Assembly (NCBI GenBank): GCA_016868015.1
Contig: VGIF01000005.1
Coordinates: 1 to 46,719, forward strand
Direction: 5' to 3'
Length of the DNA: 46,719 bases
From: Betaproteobacteria bacterium
Lineage (GTDB): Bacteria; Pseudomonadota; Gammaproteobacteria; Burkholderiales; SG8-41
Of the stretch, positions 22,821 through 32,133 are shown in pieces. Position 1 is the first letter of the stretch. Each line of letters begins with the position of its first letter. The position numbers and the translations under genes are program-made. A model generated the notes under the pieces. It did no database searches, was not told where the DNA came from, and was given only the letters and a program-made list of their open reading frames with translations.

Positions 22821-23972
22821 TCAAATACGCACGCCGTGGATCATGCGCCGCGCCAGAAAATCGCGCGCGGGCGCGATACTGCCGAGTAATGCCATGCCCG
22901 CGCCGCGCAACGCGCTCGCCGCAAAAAAATCGTTGGAAAACAAACGCACCAGGCCGTGCGTCGCGGCTATCGTGGCGTACCGATCGGCGCGGCGGCGCGC
23001 ACTAAAACGGCGCAGGGTGTCGGGCGCGGCGATCAAATTCGGAGCGCTCGCACGCAACAGGTGCGCGAGTTCCCACGCATCACGCAGCCCCAAGTTAAAC
23101 CCTTGCCCCGCCACCGGATGCAGGGTTTGCGCGGCGTTGCCGATGGTGACGATCCCCGGTTTCTGGCCGGGGCTCGCGGTACGCAAGCTAAGCGCATAAC
23201 AGGCGCGTTGCTCAACCTGGGTGAAGTCACCCAGGCGCGCGCCGAAGGCCTCTCGCAACGCAGCCAGAAAGCCTTGATCATCAACGTCTTTTAAGACTTC
23301 GGCAGGCGCGGGTGTGAGCGTCCACACCAGCGCCATTTCATCGCCGAAGGGTAATAAGGCTAACGGGCCTTGCGCGGTAAATCGCTCGTACGCGGTATCT
23401 TGGTGCGCTAGCCGCGTGCGTACGCGCGCGGTGAGCGCGCACTGTCCGTAGTCGACCACCTTGGGCGGAGCAAGCCCGTCGATGTCACCGCCATCGGCGA
23501 CCACGGTGAGCCGCGCGGCGAGGGTTGCGGGTATACCGTCCAGCGTGTATTCGATGCGATTGACTTCGCCGTCGTGGTGTATCGCCGTGGCGCGTGCGCC
23601 TTCGCGATACACGCAGCGCGCCGCCTGCTCGCGCACGGCTTTGGTCAGCGCGGCCTGCACCGCGCCGTAATCCGCGACGTAGCCCAGCGCGGGCACGCCC
23701 ACTTCGTCGGCGTGCATGGCCACGCGGCCGAAACCGCCCCGCTGGGAAACATGTATGTGGTTGATCGGCGTTGGGCGTAGCGCGGCCCACGCGCCCATGC
23801 GCTCCAGCGTGAGGCGGCTGCCGTGCGCCAGCGCCAGCGGACGCGGGTCGCTGCCGGCCGCGGCGCGCGCTTCTAGCACGGTGACGCTAAAATCGCTATC
23901 GCGCAGCGCCAACGCCAGCGCCGCGCCGACGGGGCCGCCGCCGATGATGGCGATGTCGGTGTCGACATTCAC
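22821..23972 (-). CDS. ubiH: FAD-dependent ubiquinone biosynthesis hydroxylase, UbiH type
   Basis: A 383-residue flavin monooxygenase of the UbiH/UbiF/COQ6 family. The FAD-binding IIGGGPVGAALALAL is at about residues 9-23, followed by DPRPLALAHGSRLTLERMG, and the second FAD motif is IGNAAQTLHPVAGQGFNLGLRD (about 287-308). The GNAAQTLHPxAGQGFNLG form is that of UbiH (C6 hydroxylation in E. coli), whereas UbiF carries GDAAHTINP-like residues. In bacteria with fewer hydroxylases such proteins can have wider regioselectivity. It lies 12 bases after pepP, the classical pepP-ubiH pairing. Confidence 0.9.
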   Translation of the reverse strand: MNVDTDIAIIGGGPVGAALALALRDSDFSVTVLEARAAAGSDPRPLALAHGSRLTLERMGAWAALRPTPINHIHVSQRGGFGRVAMHADEVGVPALGYVADYGAVQAALTKAVREQAARCVYREGARATAIHHDGEVNRIEYTLDGIPATLAARLTVVADGGDIDGLAPPKVVDYGQCALTARVRTRLAHQDTAYERFTAQGPLALLPFGDEMALVWTLTPAPAEVLKDVDDQGFLAALREAFGARLGDFTQVEQRACYALSLRTASPGQKPGIVTIGNAAQTLHPVAGQGFNLGLRDAWELAHLLRASAPNLIAAPDTLRRFSARRRADRYATIAATHGLVRLFSNDFFAASALRGAGMALLGSIAPARDFLARRMIHGVRI

Positions 23973-23984
23973 GGGGTTTCGGCG

Positions 23985-25286
23985 CTAACGCGCCGCCATC
24001 AAGGCTTCGATGTCTTGGATGGCTTTCGGCGCAGCCGCGGTGAGCACCTCATAGCCAGCGGCCGTCACCACCACATCGTCCTCGATGCGCACGCCGATGT
24101 GGTGAAATTCGGCGGGCACGTTGGGCGCGGGGCGGATGTAACACCCCGGCTCCACGGTCAGCACCATGCCCGGCGCCAGCGTGCGCCATTGGCCATCGCG
24201 CTTGTAGTCGCCGGCGTCGTGCACATCCAGCCCCAGCCAGTGGCCGGTACGATGCATGTAAAACTGGCGATAACTTTCTTTTTCCAGCACCTCGTCGAGG
24301 TTGCCCGTCAGCAGCTTTAAATCGAGCATGCCTTGCGCCAGGGTTTTTACCGCCGCGTCGTGCGGTTCATTCCACTTCGCACCGGGTTTGACTTGCACCA
24401 TCGCGGCGGCTTGCGCCGCCAGCACCAACTCGTACACCGCTTTTTGCGCGCCGCTAAAGCGCCCATTGACCGGGAAGGTGCGAGTGATGTCGGAAGCATA
24501 ACCATCAAGCTCGCAGCCGGCGTCGATCAACAACAAATCGCCGCCTTTTACCGTGGCATCGTTGGCGACGTAGTGCAGCACGCAAGCATTCGCTCCGCCA
24601 GCGACGATCGAGGTGTACGCCGGCGCTTGCGAGCCGTGGCGGCGAAATTCGTGTAGAAGCTCCGCTTCGATTTGGTGCTCCCCCACGCCGGGGCGTGCCG
24701 CGCGCATGGCGCGGATGTGCGCGCCGGCGGAAATCTCACACGCGCGGCGCATGGTGGCAAGTTCGTGCTCGTCCTTGATCAAGCGCATGTCATCCAACAG
24801 CGTGCGCACGTCGGCGATGTCGCGCGGCGCGCTAACGCCGGTGCGCACGCGTTCGCGCACCGCGTTGACCCAGCCCAGCACCCGTGCATCCCACGCGCCG
24901 TCGGCACCAAGATGGCAAAAGAGCGCTGGTTGATCGGCGAGCAAGTCGGGCATCAGCGCATCCATGCGGTTGATCGAATGCGCTTGGTCAAAACCAAACC
25001 GCTCGCGCGCGACATCGGGGCCATAGCGAAAACCGTCCCAGATTTCGCGCTCGGCGTTTTTTTCGCGGCAAAACAAAATGTGTTTAGGTTTGTCGCCGGC
25101 GATCACCACCAGCACCGCCTCGGGCTCGGTGAAGCCGGTGAGATGATAAAAATAGCTGTCGTAACGATACGGGTAATGCGCGTCGCGATTGCGCGTGCGT
25201 TCCGGCGCGGTGGGCACGATGGCCACACCTTTTTCGATTTTTTGCGCCAGCAGCTCACGGCGGCGGATGTAAGGGTCTGCATTCAT
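23985..25286 (-). CDS. pepP: Xaa-Pro aminopeptidase PepP
   Basis: A 433-residue M24B metallopeptidase removing N-terminal residues before proline. The N-terminal domain (YIRRRELLAQKI, YRYDSYFYHLTGF, PKHILFCREKN) precedes the pita-bread catalytic domain with metal ligands in LLIDAGCELDGYASDITRTF (two Asp), HRTGHWLGLDVHD (His), VLTVEPGCYI (Glu) and HIGVRIEDDVVV (Glu). I start at ATG 25286, giving MNADPYIRRR, because a longer upstream reading would extend into the murU 3' end. It forms an operon with ubiH (12 bases) and follows murU (20 bases). Confidence 0.93.
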   Translation of the reverse strand: MNADPYIRRRELLAQKIEKGVAIVPTAPERTRNRDAHYPYRYDSYFYHLTGFTEPEAVLVVIAGDKPKHILFCREKNAEREIWDGFRYGPDVARERFGFDQAHSINRMDALMPDLLADQPALFCHLGADGAWDARVLGWVNAVRERVRTGVSAPRDIADVRTLLDDMRLIKDEHELATMRRACEISAGAHIRAMRAARPGVGEHQIEAELLHEFRRHGSQAPAYTSIVAGGANACVLHYVANDATVKGGDLLLIDAGCELDGYASDITRTFPVNGRFSGAQKAVYELVLAAQAAAMVQVKPGAKWNEPHDAAVKTLAQGMLDLKLLTGNLDEVLEKESYRQFYMHRTGHWLGLDVHDAGDYKRDGQWRTLAPGMVLTVEPGCYIRPAPNVPAEFHHIGVRIEDDVVVTAAGYEVLTAAAPKAIQDIEALMAAR

Positions 25287-25306
25287 AACAATGATTATAG
25301 TCCCGG

Positions 25307-25990
25307 CTAACGCCGCGCCTGGCGTAAACGTAAATCCAGTTCCGCCAGCCGCCGCGGCGTGCCGATATCCATCCACACGCCGCGAAAATGTTCACCGCTG
25401 ACCCGGCCCTCGGCAATCGGTTGCTCCAGTTGCGCCGCGAGCCGGGTCTTGTCGCCGCGCGAAATGCTCGCAAACAGCGCCGGGTGATAGGCGCCGATGC
25501 CGCTAAAGGTAAGTTTCGCGCCTTGCGTGGCGACGATGCCGTTTTGCAACACGAAATCGCCCTGCGGATGATGTTCCGGGTTATCCACCAACACCAAGTG
25601 CGCAGGACGCTGCGCGCTCAAGCTTTGCGCGCGCTTAACCAATGGCGCGAAATCGTATTCGCAATAAACGTCGCTGTTCACCACCAAAAACGGTTGGTCG
25701 TCGAGCAGCGGCAACGCCCACGCGATGCCGCCGGCGGTTTCCAGCGCCTCGCGTTCACGCGAATAGCGGATGTGCACACCATGCGCCGAGCCATCGCCCA
25801 ACGCGTGCTCGATTCGCTCGGCAAGATGCGCGACGTTCACCACCAGCTCCGTCACACCCGCTAGCGCCAAATTTAAAATGTTGAATAAAATCAGATACTT
25901 ATCGTTTGCCTGCAGCAGCGGCTTAGGCACGGTGTCGGTTAACGGCCGCATGCGTTCGCCACGGCCGGCGGCGAGGATCATGGCTTTCAT
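25307..25990 (-). CDS. murU: N-acetylmuramate alpha-1-phosphate uridylyltransferase MurU
   Basis: A 227-residue nucleotidyltransferase that makes UDP-MurNAc from MurNAc-1-phosphate in cell-wall recycling. The nucleotide-binding signature MILAAGRGERMRPLTDTVPKPLL is at about residues 4-26, the metal-binding aspartate lies in FLVVNSDVYCEYD and the sugar-binding region is TFSGIGAYHPALF with GVWMDIGTPRRLAELD. Assignment to MurU rather than a hexose-1-phosphate transferase rests on the neighbouring amgK gene upstream; together they form the anabolic recycling route known from Pseudomonas putida. They are separated here by an inverted-repeat hairpin at 26009-26102. Confidence 0.88.
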   Translation of the reverse strand: MKAMILAAGRGERMRPLTDTVPKPLLQANDKYLILFNILNLALAGVTELVVNVAHLAERIEHALGDGSAHGVHIRYSREREALETAGGIAWALPLLDDQPFLVVNSDVYCEYDFAPLVKRAQSLSAQRPAHLVLVDNPEHHPQGDFVLQNGIVATQGAKLTFSGIGAYHPALFASISRGDKTRLAAQLEQPIAEGRVSGEHFRGVWMDIGTPRRLAELDLRLRQARR

Positions 25991-26008
25991 ATGAAAACGC
26001 TAACCCCT

Positions 26009-26102
26009 TCACCGCAGAGGCGCAGAGGCGCAGAGGTACCGCAGAGAAATCTTTTGTTGTTCTCTGCGTGTTGTTCTCTGCGCCTCTGCGCCTCTGCGGT
26101 GA
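26009..26102. repeat. Perfect 27-bp inverted repeat (CGCAGAGG-type)
   Basis: Arms at 26009-26035 and 26076-26102 are exact inverted copies built from tandem CGCAGAGG words; the loop holds further CGCAGAG/CTCTGCG pieces. It separates amgK from murU and is of the same class as the hairpin at 38681. Confidence 0.92.
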
Positions 26103-26115
26103 GTTTTTTTGGTCA

Positions 26116-27120
26116 TCAAAACGTATAACCCACCTGCCGCGCACGCCCTTCGAGCTCATCCAGCAACTTGGCGAACGCCGCCAGCTCACGATAACGCGTC
26201 GCCACGCGCCGCGCGTAGTTGATGAACCGCGGGGTGTCTTTTAGGTAATGCGGTTTACCGTCGCGATAATTGATGCGCGCGAAAATGCCCAGCACTTTGA
26301 TGTGGCGTTGTAACCCCATCCACTCGAACTCGCGCCAGAAAGCGGCGAAATCGGGGTTTACCGGCAGCCCCGCTTTTTGGGCGCGCTCCCAGTAACGGAC
26401 CACCCAATCAAGCTCGCGTTCTTCGGGCCAGCTCACGAAGGCGTCACGCATCAGCGAAGCGATGTCGTACGTGATCGGGCCGTACACCGCATCCTGGAAA
26501 TCCAGCACGCCGGGGTTGGGGGTCGAAAGCATCAGGTTGCGCGGCATGTAGTCACGGTGCACATAGACTTGCGGCTGCGCCAAGGCGGAGGCGATCAACA
26601 ACTCGCTCACCGTGGTGAAGACTTTATTTTGCGTGTCGGTGAACGTGGCTTGCAAATGTTTGCCGACGTACCAATCGGGAAACAAATCGAGTTCCCGTTG
26701 CAGCAGCGCGCGGTCGTAGGGCGGCAGCACATTCGCTTGGCTCGCGCCCTGCCACACAATCAACGCGTCGATGGCATCATTCATCGCCCCATCGGTGTTG
26801 GCCTCGGTAAAGCCGTCGAGATAGGTGGTGGTGCCCAGATCGCTTAACCATAAAAAGCCGCGCTCGATATCCTGCGCGATCAGCCGCGGCACGTTTAGCC
26901 CCGCCGCGCGCATCAGCGCCGCGACTTTGACAAACGGCCGGCAGTCTTCTTGCGGCGGCGGCGCGTCCATGGCAATGGTGGTTTCACCGTTCACGGTCAC
27001 TCGGAAATAGCGGCGAAAGCTCGCATCGGCGGAGGCCGGCGCGAGTGAAAAATGTTGATCACTCAGTTGATGCGTAAGCCACCCGCGCAACTGCGCGAAG
27101 CGCGTATCGCTATCAGGCAC
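26116..27120 (-). CDS. amgK: N-acetylmuramate/N-acetylglucosamine kinase AmgK
   Basis: A 334-residue kinase of the aminoglycoside phosphotransferase (APH) fold that phosphorylates the anomeric carbon of MurNAc/GlcNAc. The N lobe shows ASFRRYFRV and TIAMDAPPPQEDCRPFV; the catalytic loop is VYVHRDYMPRNLML (HxDxxxxN) and the metal-binding aspartate is in GVLDFQDAVYGP; YDIASLMRDAFVSWP follows. It precedes murU and is divergent from lptD, an arrangement common in beta- and gammaproteobacteria. The recycling route bypasses MurA and lowers sensitivity to fosfomycin in Pseudomonas. Confidence 0.92.
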   Translation of the reverse strand: MPDSDTRFAQLRGWLTHQLSDQHFSLAPASADASFRRYFRVTVNGETTIAMDAPPPQEDCRPFVKVAALMRAAGLNVPRLIAQDIERGFLWLSDLGTTTYLDGFTEANTDGAMNDAIDALIVWQGASQANVLPPYDRALLQRELDLFPDWYVGKHLQATFTDTQNKVFTTVSELLIASALAQPQVYVHRDYMPRNLMLSTPNPGVLDFQDAVYGPITYDIASLMRDAFVSWPEERELDWVVRYWERAQKAGLPVNPDFAAFWREFEWMGLQRHIKVLGIFARINYRDGKPHYLKDTPRFINYARRVATRYRELAAFAKLLDELEGRARQVGYTF

Positions 27121-27240
27121 GTGTTGCCTATTTGTTCAATAACATTCGAGAAATGTAACGCGCGGGCGTTTTACGTATAAGACGTTGCCATGGCGCGTGA
27201 TTTATGCGATTTTACCACCTCGATTCGCAATCCATCCGAT

Positions 27241-29550
27241 ATGTCCTTCCCTTGGCGTAAAACCTCCATCGCGGCGGCGATGCTTCTGGCGTTGCCCGCG
27301 GCTGCGCACGCGCAGCAGGGGCTAAAGCTTAAGCCGCAGTCGTTGATTCTCGATCTGCCCGACGACAAAACCGGCGGGCCCTCGCCGATCTACCTGGAAG
27401 CCGACCGACTGCAGGGTTTGACCGAACGCATAACCGAAGCGAGCGGCAATGCGCGCGCACGTTCGCGCGGCCACGGCTTCACCGCGGACTGGATGCAGTT
27501 CGATCACGCGAACAACGAACTCACCGCGCTGGGTAACGTGCGCATGGAAAAAGGCCCCTACACCATGCAAGGCACGCGTCTGCGCTACGATCTTGACACC
27601 GAGCGCGGCATTTTCGAGACGGTAAGTTATGCGTTGAACCCGCGCGGCACCGGCTATTTGCCGATCGCCGGCGCGGCTGCGCCGACATTCGATGGCCACG
27701 GCAAGGCACAGCGCATTTTTATCGAGGGCGAAGGACAGTTTCGCGCGCAACAAGCAAGCTTCACCACCTGCGAGCCGGGCAATACGCGCTGGAATTTACA
27801 CGCCAACGATTTGCGCATTTATCAAGAGCAGGGCTTGGGCGTTGCAGGTAATGCCACCTTCGAATTCGAAGGGCTCAAGGTGTTTTATACGCCGTATTTT
27901 TCGTTTCCACTGCACCAGGAGCGCAAGTCGGGCTTTCTCACCCCGCATTACGGCAGCAGCAACACCAGCGGCTTCGAATTCAGCATCCCATATTTTTTTA
28001 ATCTCGCGCCCAATTACGATTTGACGCTGACCCCGCGCGTGATTACCCGCCGCGGCGTGCAATTGCGCTCGGATTTCCGCTACCTGCAACCCAGTTACAA
28101 GGGCGAGTTCGCCCATGAGATTCTGCCCGGCGACCGCGCCATCAACCGCACCCGACAGTTGCTTGCCCTCAAACACAGCCACAGCTTATGGGGCGGCTGG
28201 TCGGGGATGCTGGACCTGAATAAGGTGTCCGACGATAAGTACTTCACCGACTTGTCCACCCGCGTGACACTCACCTCGCAAACCTTTTTGCAGCGCACCG
28301 GAACCCTCGCTCGCGGCGGCACGTGGGGCAATAGCGGTATTTACTCGTTAAACGTCTTGATGCAAGGCTGGCAAACACTGCAGACGGACCCCAATGCGCC
28401 GTTAACGCCACCGTACAGCCGCCGCCCGCAAATAAATTTCGCGGCATCCGATAGCGATGTGCTGCGCGGGGAGTTCAATCTGCAAAGCCACTTTGCCGAA
28501 TTTGATCATCCGACGCTGGTGCGCGGCAAACGGATTATGGCCTATCCCAGTTGGTCGCTGCCGTGGCAACGCGCGGGCGTTTATTTCACGCCCAAGATCG
28601 GTTTGCACATGACGCGCTATTCGCTGGGCGCGAACAACACGCTCAATCTGCCCGATGCCACACGGGTGGTGCCGATCGCCACCGCCAGCGCCGGCCTGAT
28701 CTTCGAGCGCGACGCCAATATTTTCGGTAACGCGTATTTGCAGACCCTGGAGCCCAAAGCCTATTACGTCTACATCCCGTTCCATGATCAAAGACGCATG
28801 CCCAACTTCGACAGCGCCTTGATGGATATTAATTTCGGCACCATCTACTCGGAAAACCAGTTCAGCGGCAACGACCGCATCAACGATGCCCACCAGATCA
28901 CGCTGGGGGCGATGTCACGGCTGATCAACCCCGGCAACGGCGTGGAAATATTGCGCGCGGGGCTGGCGCAACGCTTTTATTTTCGCTCGCCACGCGTTAC
29001 CACGCAGCCCAACGAGGCGCCGCCCGGCACAACCAGCACGCGCTCCGACATCCTCGCTTTATTAAGCGGTGGCATTGCGCCGTACACCACGGTCGACCTC
29101 GGCGCGCAGATGAACACCGAGACCGGCCAGATCGTGCGCAGCAACGCCACCGTGCGTTATCAGCCGCAGTTGGGCAAGTCGCTGAATTTCACCTATCGTC
29201 AAAACGTGCCCTCCAAGATTCGCCAAGTCGACCTTTCGGGACAATGGCCGATCGCGCGTGGTTGGCGCGCCATCGGGCGCTGGAATTTTTCGCTCCAGGA
29301 TCGCCGCACCCTCGAAGGCGTCGCCGGGTTGGAATATGATGGCGATTGTTATGTGCTGCGCATGGTGGCGCATCGTGTTTCGATCACCACCACCAGTGCG
29401 AACACCGCGTTTTTTGTGGAGTTGGAATTGAACGGTTTCGGGCGCGTCGGGTCGGATGCGCTGAACCTGCTGCGCCGCAGTGTCAGTGGTTACACACGTG
29501 ACGACCGCAACGCCGGCCGCGCATTCGAGTACAACGTGCCGGAGCGTTAA
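27241..29550 (+). CDS. lptD: LPS-assembly outer-membrane protein LptD
   Basis: A 769-residue outer-membrane protein. The signal peptide MSFPWRKTSIAAAMLLALPA (cleavage after AAAHA) is followed by the periplasmic OstA/LptA-like jellyroll (ADRLQGLTERITEASGNARARS, MQFDHANNELTALGNVRMEKG) and the large beta-barrel beginning near FYTPYFSFPLHQERKSGFLTP. It ends with an aromatic-rich YDGDCYVLRMVAHR and FVELELNGFGRVG region. With LptE it inserts lipopolysaccharide into the outer leaflet. An upstream in-frame ATG at 27190 would add 17 residues before the signal peptide, so I use 27241. First gene of the lptD-surA-pdxA-ksgA cluster. Confidence 0.94.
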   Translation: MSFPWRKTSIAAAMLLALPAAAHAQQGLKLKPQSLILDLPDDKTGGPSPIYLEADRLQGLTERITEASGNARARSRGHGFTADWMQFDHANNELTALGNVRMEKGPYTMQGTRLRYDLDTERGIFETVSYALNPRGTGYLPIAGAAAPTFDGHGKAQRIFIEGEGQFRAQQASFTTCEPGNTRWNLHANDLRIYQEQGLGVAGNATFEFEGLKVFYTPYFSFPLHQERKSGFLTPHYGSSNTSGFEFSIPYFFNLAPNYDLTLTPRVITRRGVQLRSDFRYLQPSYKGEFAHEILPGDRAINRTRQLLALKHSHSLWGGWSGMLDLNKVSDDKYFTDLSTRVTLTSQTFLQRTGTLARGGTWGNSGIYSLNVLMQGWQTLQTDPNAPLTPPYSRRPQINFAASDSDVLRGEFNLQSHFAEFDHPTLVRGKRIMAYPSWSLPWQRAGVYFTPKIGLHMTRYSLGANNTLNLPDATRVVPIATASAGLIFERDANIFGNAYLQTLEPKAYYVYIPFHDQRRMPNFDSALMDINFGTIYSENQFSGNDRINDAHQITLGAMSRLINPGNGVEILRAGLAQRFYFRSPRVTTQPNEAPPGTTSTRSDILALLSGGIAPYTTVDLGAQMNTETGQIVRSNATVRYQPQLGKSLNFTYRQNVPSKIRQVDLSGQWPIARGWRAIGRWNFSLQDRRTLEGVAGLEYDGDCYVLRMVAHRVSITTTSANTAFFVELELNGFGRVGSDALNLLRRSVSGYTRDDRNAGRAFEYNVPER

Positions 29551-29583
29551 CGCCGACCTGCATCGCGACTTTGATTAAATTTT

Positions 29584-29613
29584 TAAGTATATGATTTTAT
29601 TGAATAAATTTTT
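29584..29613 (-). repeat. IHF-site-like A/T-rich motif, copy F (reversed and degenerate)
   Basis: Minus-strand reading gives AAAAATTTATTCAATAA, then AATCAT-ATAC-TTA, one mismatch from WATCAANNNNTTR. Unlike the other copies it faces away from the preceding gene lptD, and it contains the likely surA start codon. Confidence 0.65.
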
Positions 29614-30898
29614 AATGTTCGCCATGCTCTGTGGCGCCTTGCTGGGGCCCGCCGGGGTGCTGGCGCAAGCGCAGCCGCGGCCCATCGTCACGCTCGATCG
29701 CATCGTCGCGGTGGTTAACAGCGAAGTGATCACGCGCAACGATCTGAACGAGCGGGTCAAGCGCGCGTTGAGCCAGCTTGCGCGCCAGGGCACGCCCCCG
29801 CCGCCGCGCGCGGAATTGGAAAAACAGCTGCTCGAGCGCATGATCACCGACCGCGCCATGCTGCAATACGCGAAGGATAATGGTCTGCGCGTGGAAGATG
29901 CAGAGCTTGACCGCGCCATCGACCGCATCGCCGCCGACAATAAAATGATCACCGCGCAGTTGCGCCTGGCGCTGGAAAAGGAAGGCATCCCGTTCGCGCG
30001 CTTTCGCGAGGATATCCGCGGCGAGATCTACATGGCGCGGCTGCGCGAACGCGAAGTCACCGAAAAAATCGTGGTTACCGATTCCGAAATCGATAACCTG
30101 CTCGCCAACGCGCAGCAAAATCCGGTGGCCGACGAATTCAATATTTCGCACATTTTGGTGCGCGTGCCGGAAAACGCCGCTCCCGAACAGCTAAAGGAAC
30201 GTCAAACCCGCGCCGAACAAGCGCTCACGCAGATCAAGTCGGGCACCGATTTTCGCCAAGTGGCGGCGTCGTTTTCGGAAGCGCCCGATGCGCTGCAAGG
30301 CGGCGCCATGGGCTGGCGCGATTTCGACCGCTTGCCCGCGCTGTTCAGCGAGGCGCTGCGCGGCATGAAGCCCGGCGAGACCTCGGGCTTGCTGCGCAGC
30401 CCCGCCGGCTTTCACATCGTGCGTTTGAATGAACGGCGCGGCGGCTTGCAGCCCACCATCGTGCAACAGACGCGCGCGCGGCACATTTTGATCAAGGTGA
30501 GCGAGATCGTTTCCGAGAGCGAGGGCCGCGCGCGGCTGCTCGCGTTAAAGGAGCGCCTGGAGAACAAGGCCGATTTCGCCCAGCTCGCGCGCGCCAACTC
30601 CGAAGACACCAGCGCCGCGCGCGGCGGCGAGTTGGGTTGGTTAAACGCCGGCGACACCGTGCCGGAATTCGAGCGCGTAATGGTTAAATTGCAGCTGAAC
30701 CAAATCAGCGAGCCGGTGCGCTCGCCCTTCGGCTGGCATTTGATTGAGGTGCTGGAGCGCCGCAACACCGACATGACCAACGAGCGTAAGCGCCTGCTCG
30801 CGCGGCAAACGCTGCGCGAACGCAAGGGCGAAGAGGCTTTCCAGGAGTGGCTGCGTCAAACGCGCGACCGCGCCTATGTCGAGATCCGCCTCGATTAG
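29591..30898 (+). CDS. surA: Periplasmic chaperone and peptidyl-prolyl isomerase SurA
   Basis: A 435-residue periplasmic chaperone for outer-membrane proteins such as LptD. A signal peptide (MILLNKFLMFAMLCGALLG, ending in LAQA) precedes the N-terminal domain (LDRIVAVVNSEVITRNDLNERV), a first parvulin domain (EFNISHILVRVPE to GFHIVRLNERRG, about residues 180-285) and a second (QTRARHILIKVSE to GWHLIEVLERR, about 295-395). The ATG at 29591 is the only nearby start that supplies a positively charged signal-peptide start; it lies inside repeat copy F, and no clear ribosome-binding site is visible. pdxA follows after 21 bases. Confidence 0.92.
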   Translation: MILLNKFLMFAMLCGALLGPAGVLAQAQPRPIVTLDRIVAVVNSEVITRNDLNERVKRALSQLARQGTPPPPRAELEKQLLERMITDRAMLQYAKDNGLRVEDAELDRAIDRIAADNKMITAQLRLALEKEGIPFARFREDIRGEIYMARLREREVTEKIVVTDSEIDNLLANAQQNPVADEFNISHILVRVPENAAPEQLKERQTRAEQALTQIKSGTDFRQVAASFSEAPDALQGGAMGWRDFDRLPALFSEALRGMKPGETSGLLRSPAGFHIVRLNERRGGLQPTIVQQTRARHILIKVSEIVSESEGRARLLALKERLENKADFAQLARANSEDTSAARGGELGWLNAGDTVPEFERVMVKLQLNQISEPVRSPFGWHLIEVLERRNTDMTNERKRLLARQTLRERKGEEAFQEWLRQTRDRAYVEIRLD

Positions 30899-30919
30899 CG
30901 CCGACGCGGCGAGCTGGCG

Positions 30920-31909
30920 GTGAACGAAAGGCCCCTGCCCACCATCGCGGTCACCGCGGGCGAGCCGGCGGGCATCGGCGCGGAAGTTTGCGCGGCATTG
31001 CTCGATGCGGCGCTGCCCGCGCGTATCGTGGTGATTGCCGATCGCGAACTGCTGCGCGCGCGCACCCATCGCGAATGGTTCGATTACCGGGGCGGCTGCA
31101 CGGTGACCAGCGCCTCGGTGTGCGTGTTGCATGTACCGCTTTCCAAACCATCGATCGCCGGCCAACTTGACACTGCCAATAGCGCATATGTGCTGCACAC
31201 CATCGGCATCGCCGCCGACGGCTGCATCGACAAGATGTTCGACGCCATGGCCACCGCGCCGGTGCATAAAGGCGTGATCAACGATGCGGGCATCGCCTTC
31301 ACCGGCCACACCGAGTTCCTCGCCGAGCGCACGCGCACCCCGCAAGTGGTGATGATGCTGGCCGGCGGCGGCATGCGCGTGGCGCTCGCCACCACCCATC
31401 TCGCGTTAAAAGAGGTGGCCGCGCATATCACGCGCGAGGGGCTTACGCGCACGCTCAACATCCTGCACCGCGATTTGCAATTACACTTCGGCATCGCCCG
31501 GCCGCGCATCGCGGTGGCGGGCTTGAACCCGCACGCCGGCGAGTCAGGCCACATGGGGCGCGAGGAAATCGAAGTGATCGCGCCGGTGATTAACGAGTTG
31601 CGCGCGGGCGGCCTGCAGCTATCCGACCCGCTGCCGGCCGACACCTTGTTCAACCCCGAACGCTTAAAGCATTTTGATGCGGTACTGGCGATGTATCACG
31701 ATCAAGGTTTGCCGGTGTTGAAATACGCGAGCTTCGGCGCGGGTGTGAATGTCACCCTGGGCTTGCCGATTATCCGCACCTCGGTCGATCACGGCACCGC
31801 GCTCGACATCGCCGGCACGGGGCGTGCCGACCCCGGCAGTTTGATCGCGGCGGTGGAGTTGGCGATCGAACTGGCGTGCGCGCGCGCGGCCGCGAAAACC
31901 GCTGCTTGA
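30920..31909 (+). CDS. pdxA: 4-hydroxythreonine-4-phosphate dehydrogenase PdxA
   Basis: A 329-residue NAD-dependent enzyme of pyridoxal phosphate synthesis. The opening TIAVTAGEPAGIGAEVCAAL, the ATAPVHKGVINDAG segment, the metal-binding histidines in FTGHTEFLAE, YHDQGLPVLKYASFG and RTSVDHGTALDIAGTG, and NPHAGESGHMGREE are all present. The start is GTG (30920). It sits in the conserved surA-pdxA-ksgA order. Length is typical, and the C terminus is alanine-rich. Confidence 0.95.
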   Translation: MNERPLPTIAVTAGEPAGIGAEVCAALLDAALPARIVVIADRELLRARTHREWFDYRGGCTVTSASVCVLHVPLSKPSIAGQLDTANSAYVLHTIGIAADGCIDKMFDAMATAPVHKGVINDAGIAFTGHTEFLAERTRTPQVVMMLAGGGMRVALATTHLALKEVAAHITREGLTRTLNILHRDLQLHFGIARPRIAVAGLNPHAGESGHMGREEIEVIAPVINELRAGGLQLSDPLPADTLFNPERLKHFDAVLAMYHDQGLPVLKYASFGAGVNVTLGLPIIRTSVDHGTALDIAGTGRADPGSLIAAVELAIELACARAAAKTAA

Positions 31910-31987
31910 ATCTCCCTTAATCGATGCGCGGCCACGGCCCCCTACCCGAGAACCTGCCCGCGCGAGTGGGCAGCACGAATCTCCTCT

Positions 31988-32009
31988 CTCCCGACGTTTT
32001 TGTCGGGAG
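31988..32009. terminator. Hairpin after pdxA
   Basis: Arms CTCCCGAC (31988-31995) and GTCGGGAG (32002-32009) with a GTTTTT loop. There is no T run after it on the plus strand, so termination at this point is uncertain. It is the first of two hairpins in the 224-base pdxA-ksgA gap. Confidence 0.5.
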
Positions 32010-32047
32010 GGCCGGGGGAAGAGATGCCACGCCAGGCTCCTGGGATC

Positions 32048-32080
32048 AAGCTACGCTGCGTGTATCGTGGCGCCTCTCCC
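32048..32080. repeat. 33-bp dispersed repeat, copy 1
   Basis: The stretch centred on TGCGTGTATCGTGGCG matches 41645-41677 at 30 of 33 positions in the same orientation. It lies between pdxA and ksgA, just before a strong hairpin. Confidence 0.75.
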
Positions 32081-32083
32081 CAA

Positions 32084-32111
32084 CCCTCTCCCCCGTGTGC
32101 GGGGGAGAGGG
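32084..32111. repeat. CCCTCTCCCCC hairpin, REP-like
   Basis: A perfect 11-bp stem, CCCTCTCCCCC (32084-32094) with GGGGGAGAGGG (32101-32111), loop GTGTGC. It ends 22 bases before the ksgA start. Hairpins of this composition are common extragenic repeats; this one may also affect readthrough into ksgA. Confidence 0.8.
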
Positions 32112-32133
32112 AATTTATTAAGCGCGGTGCGGC

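Noticed and set aside
31924-32121. 65-codon plus-strand frame between pdxA and ksgA
   Set aside because: It reads through two hairpins and a dispersed repeat, so it is repeat DNA rather than a gene.
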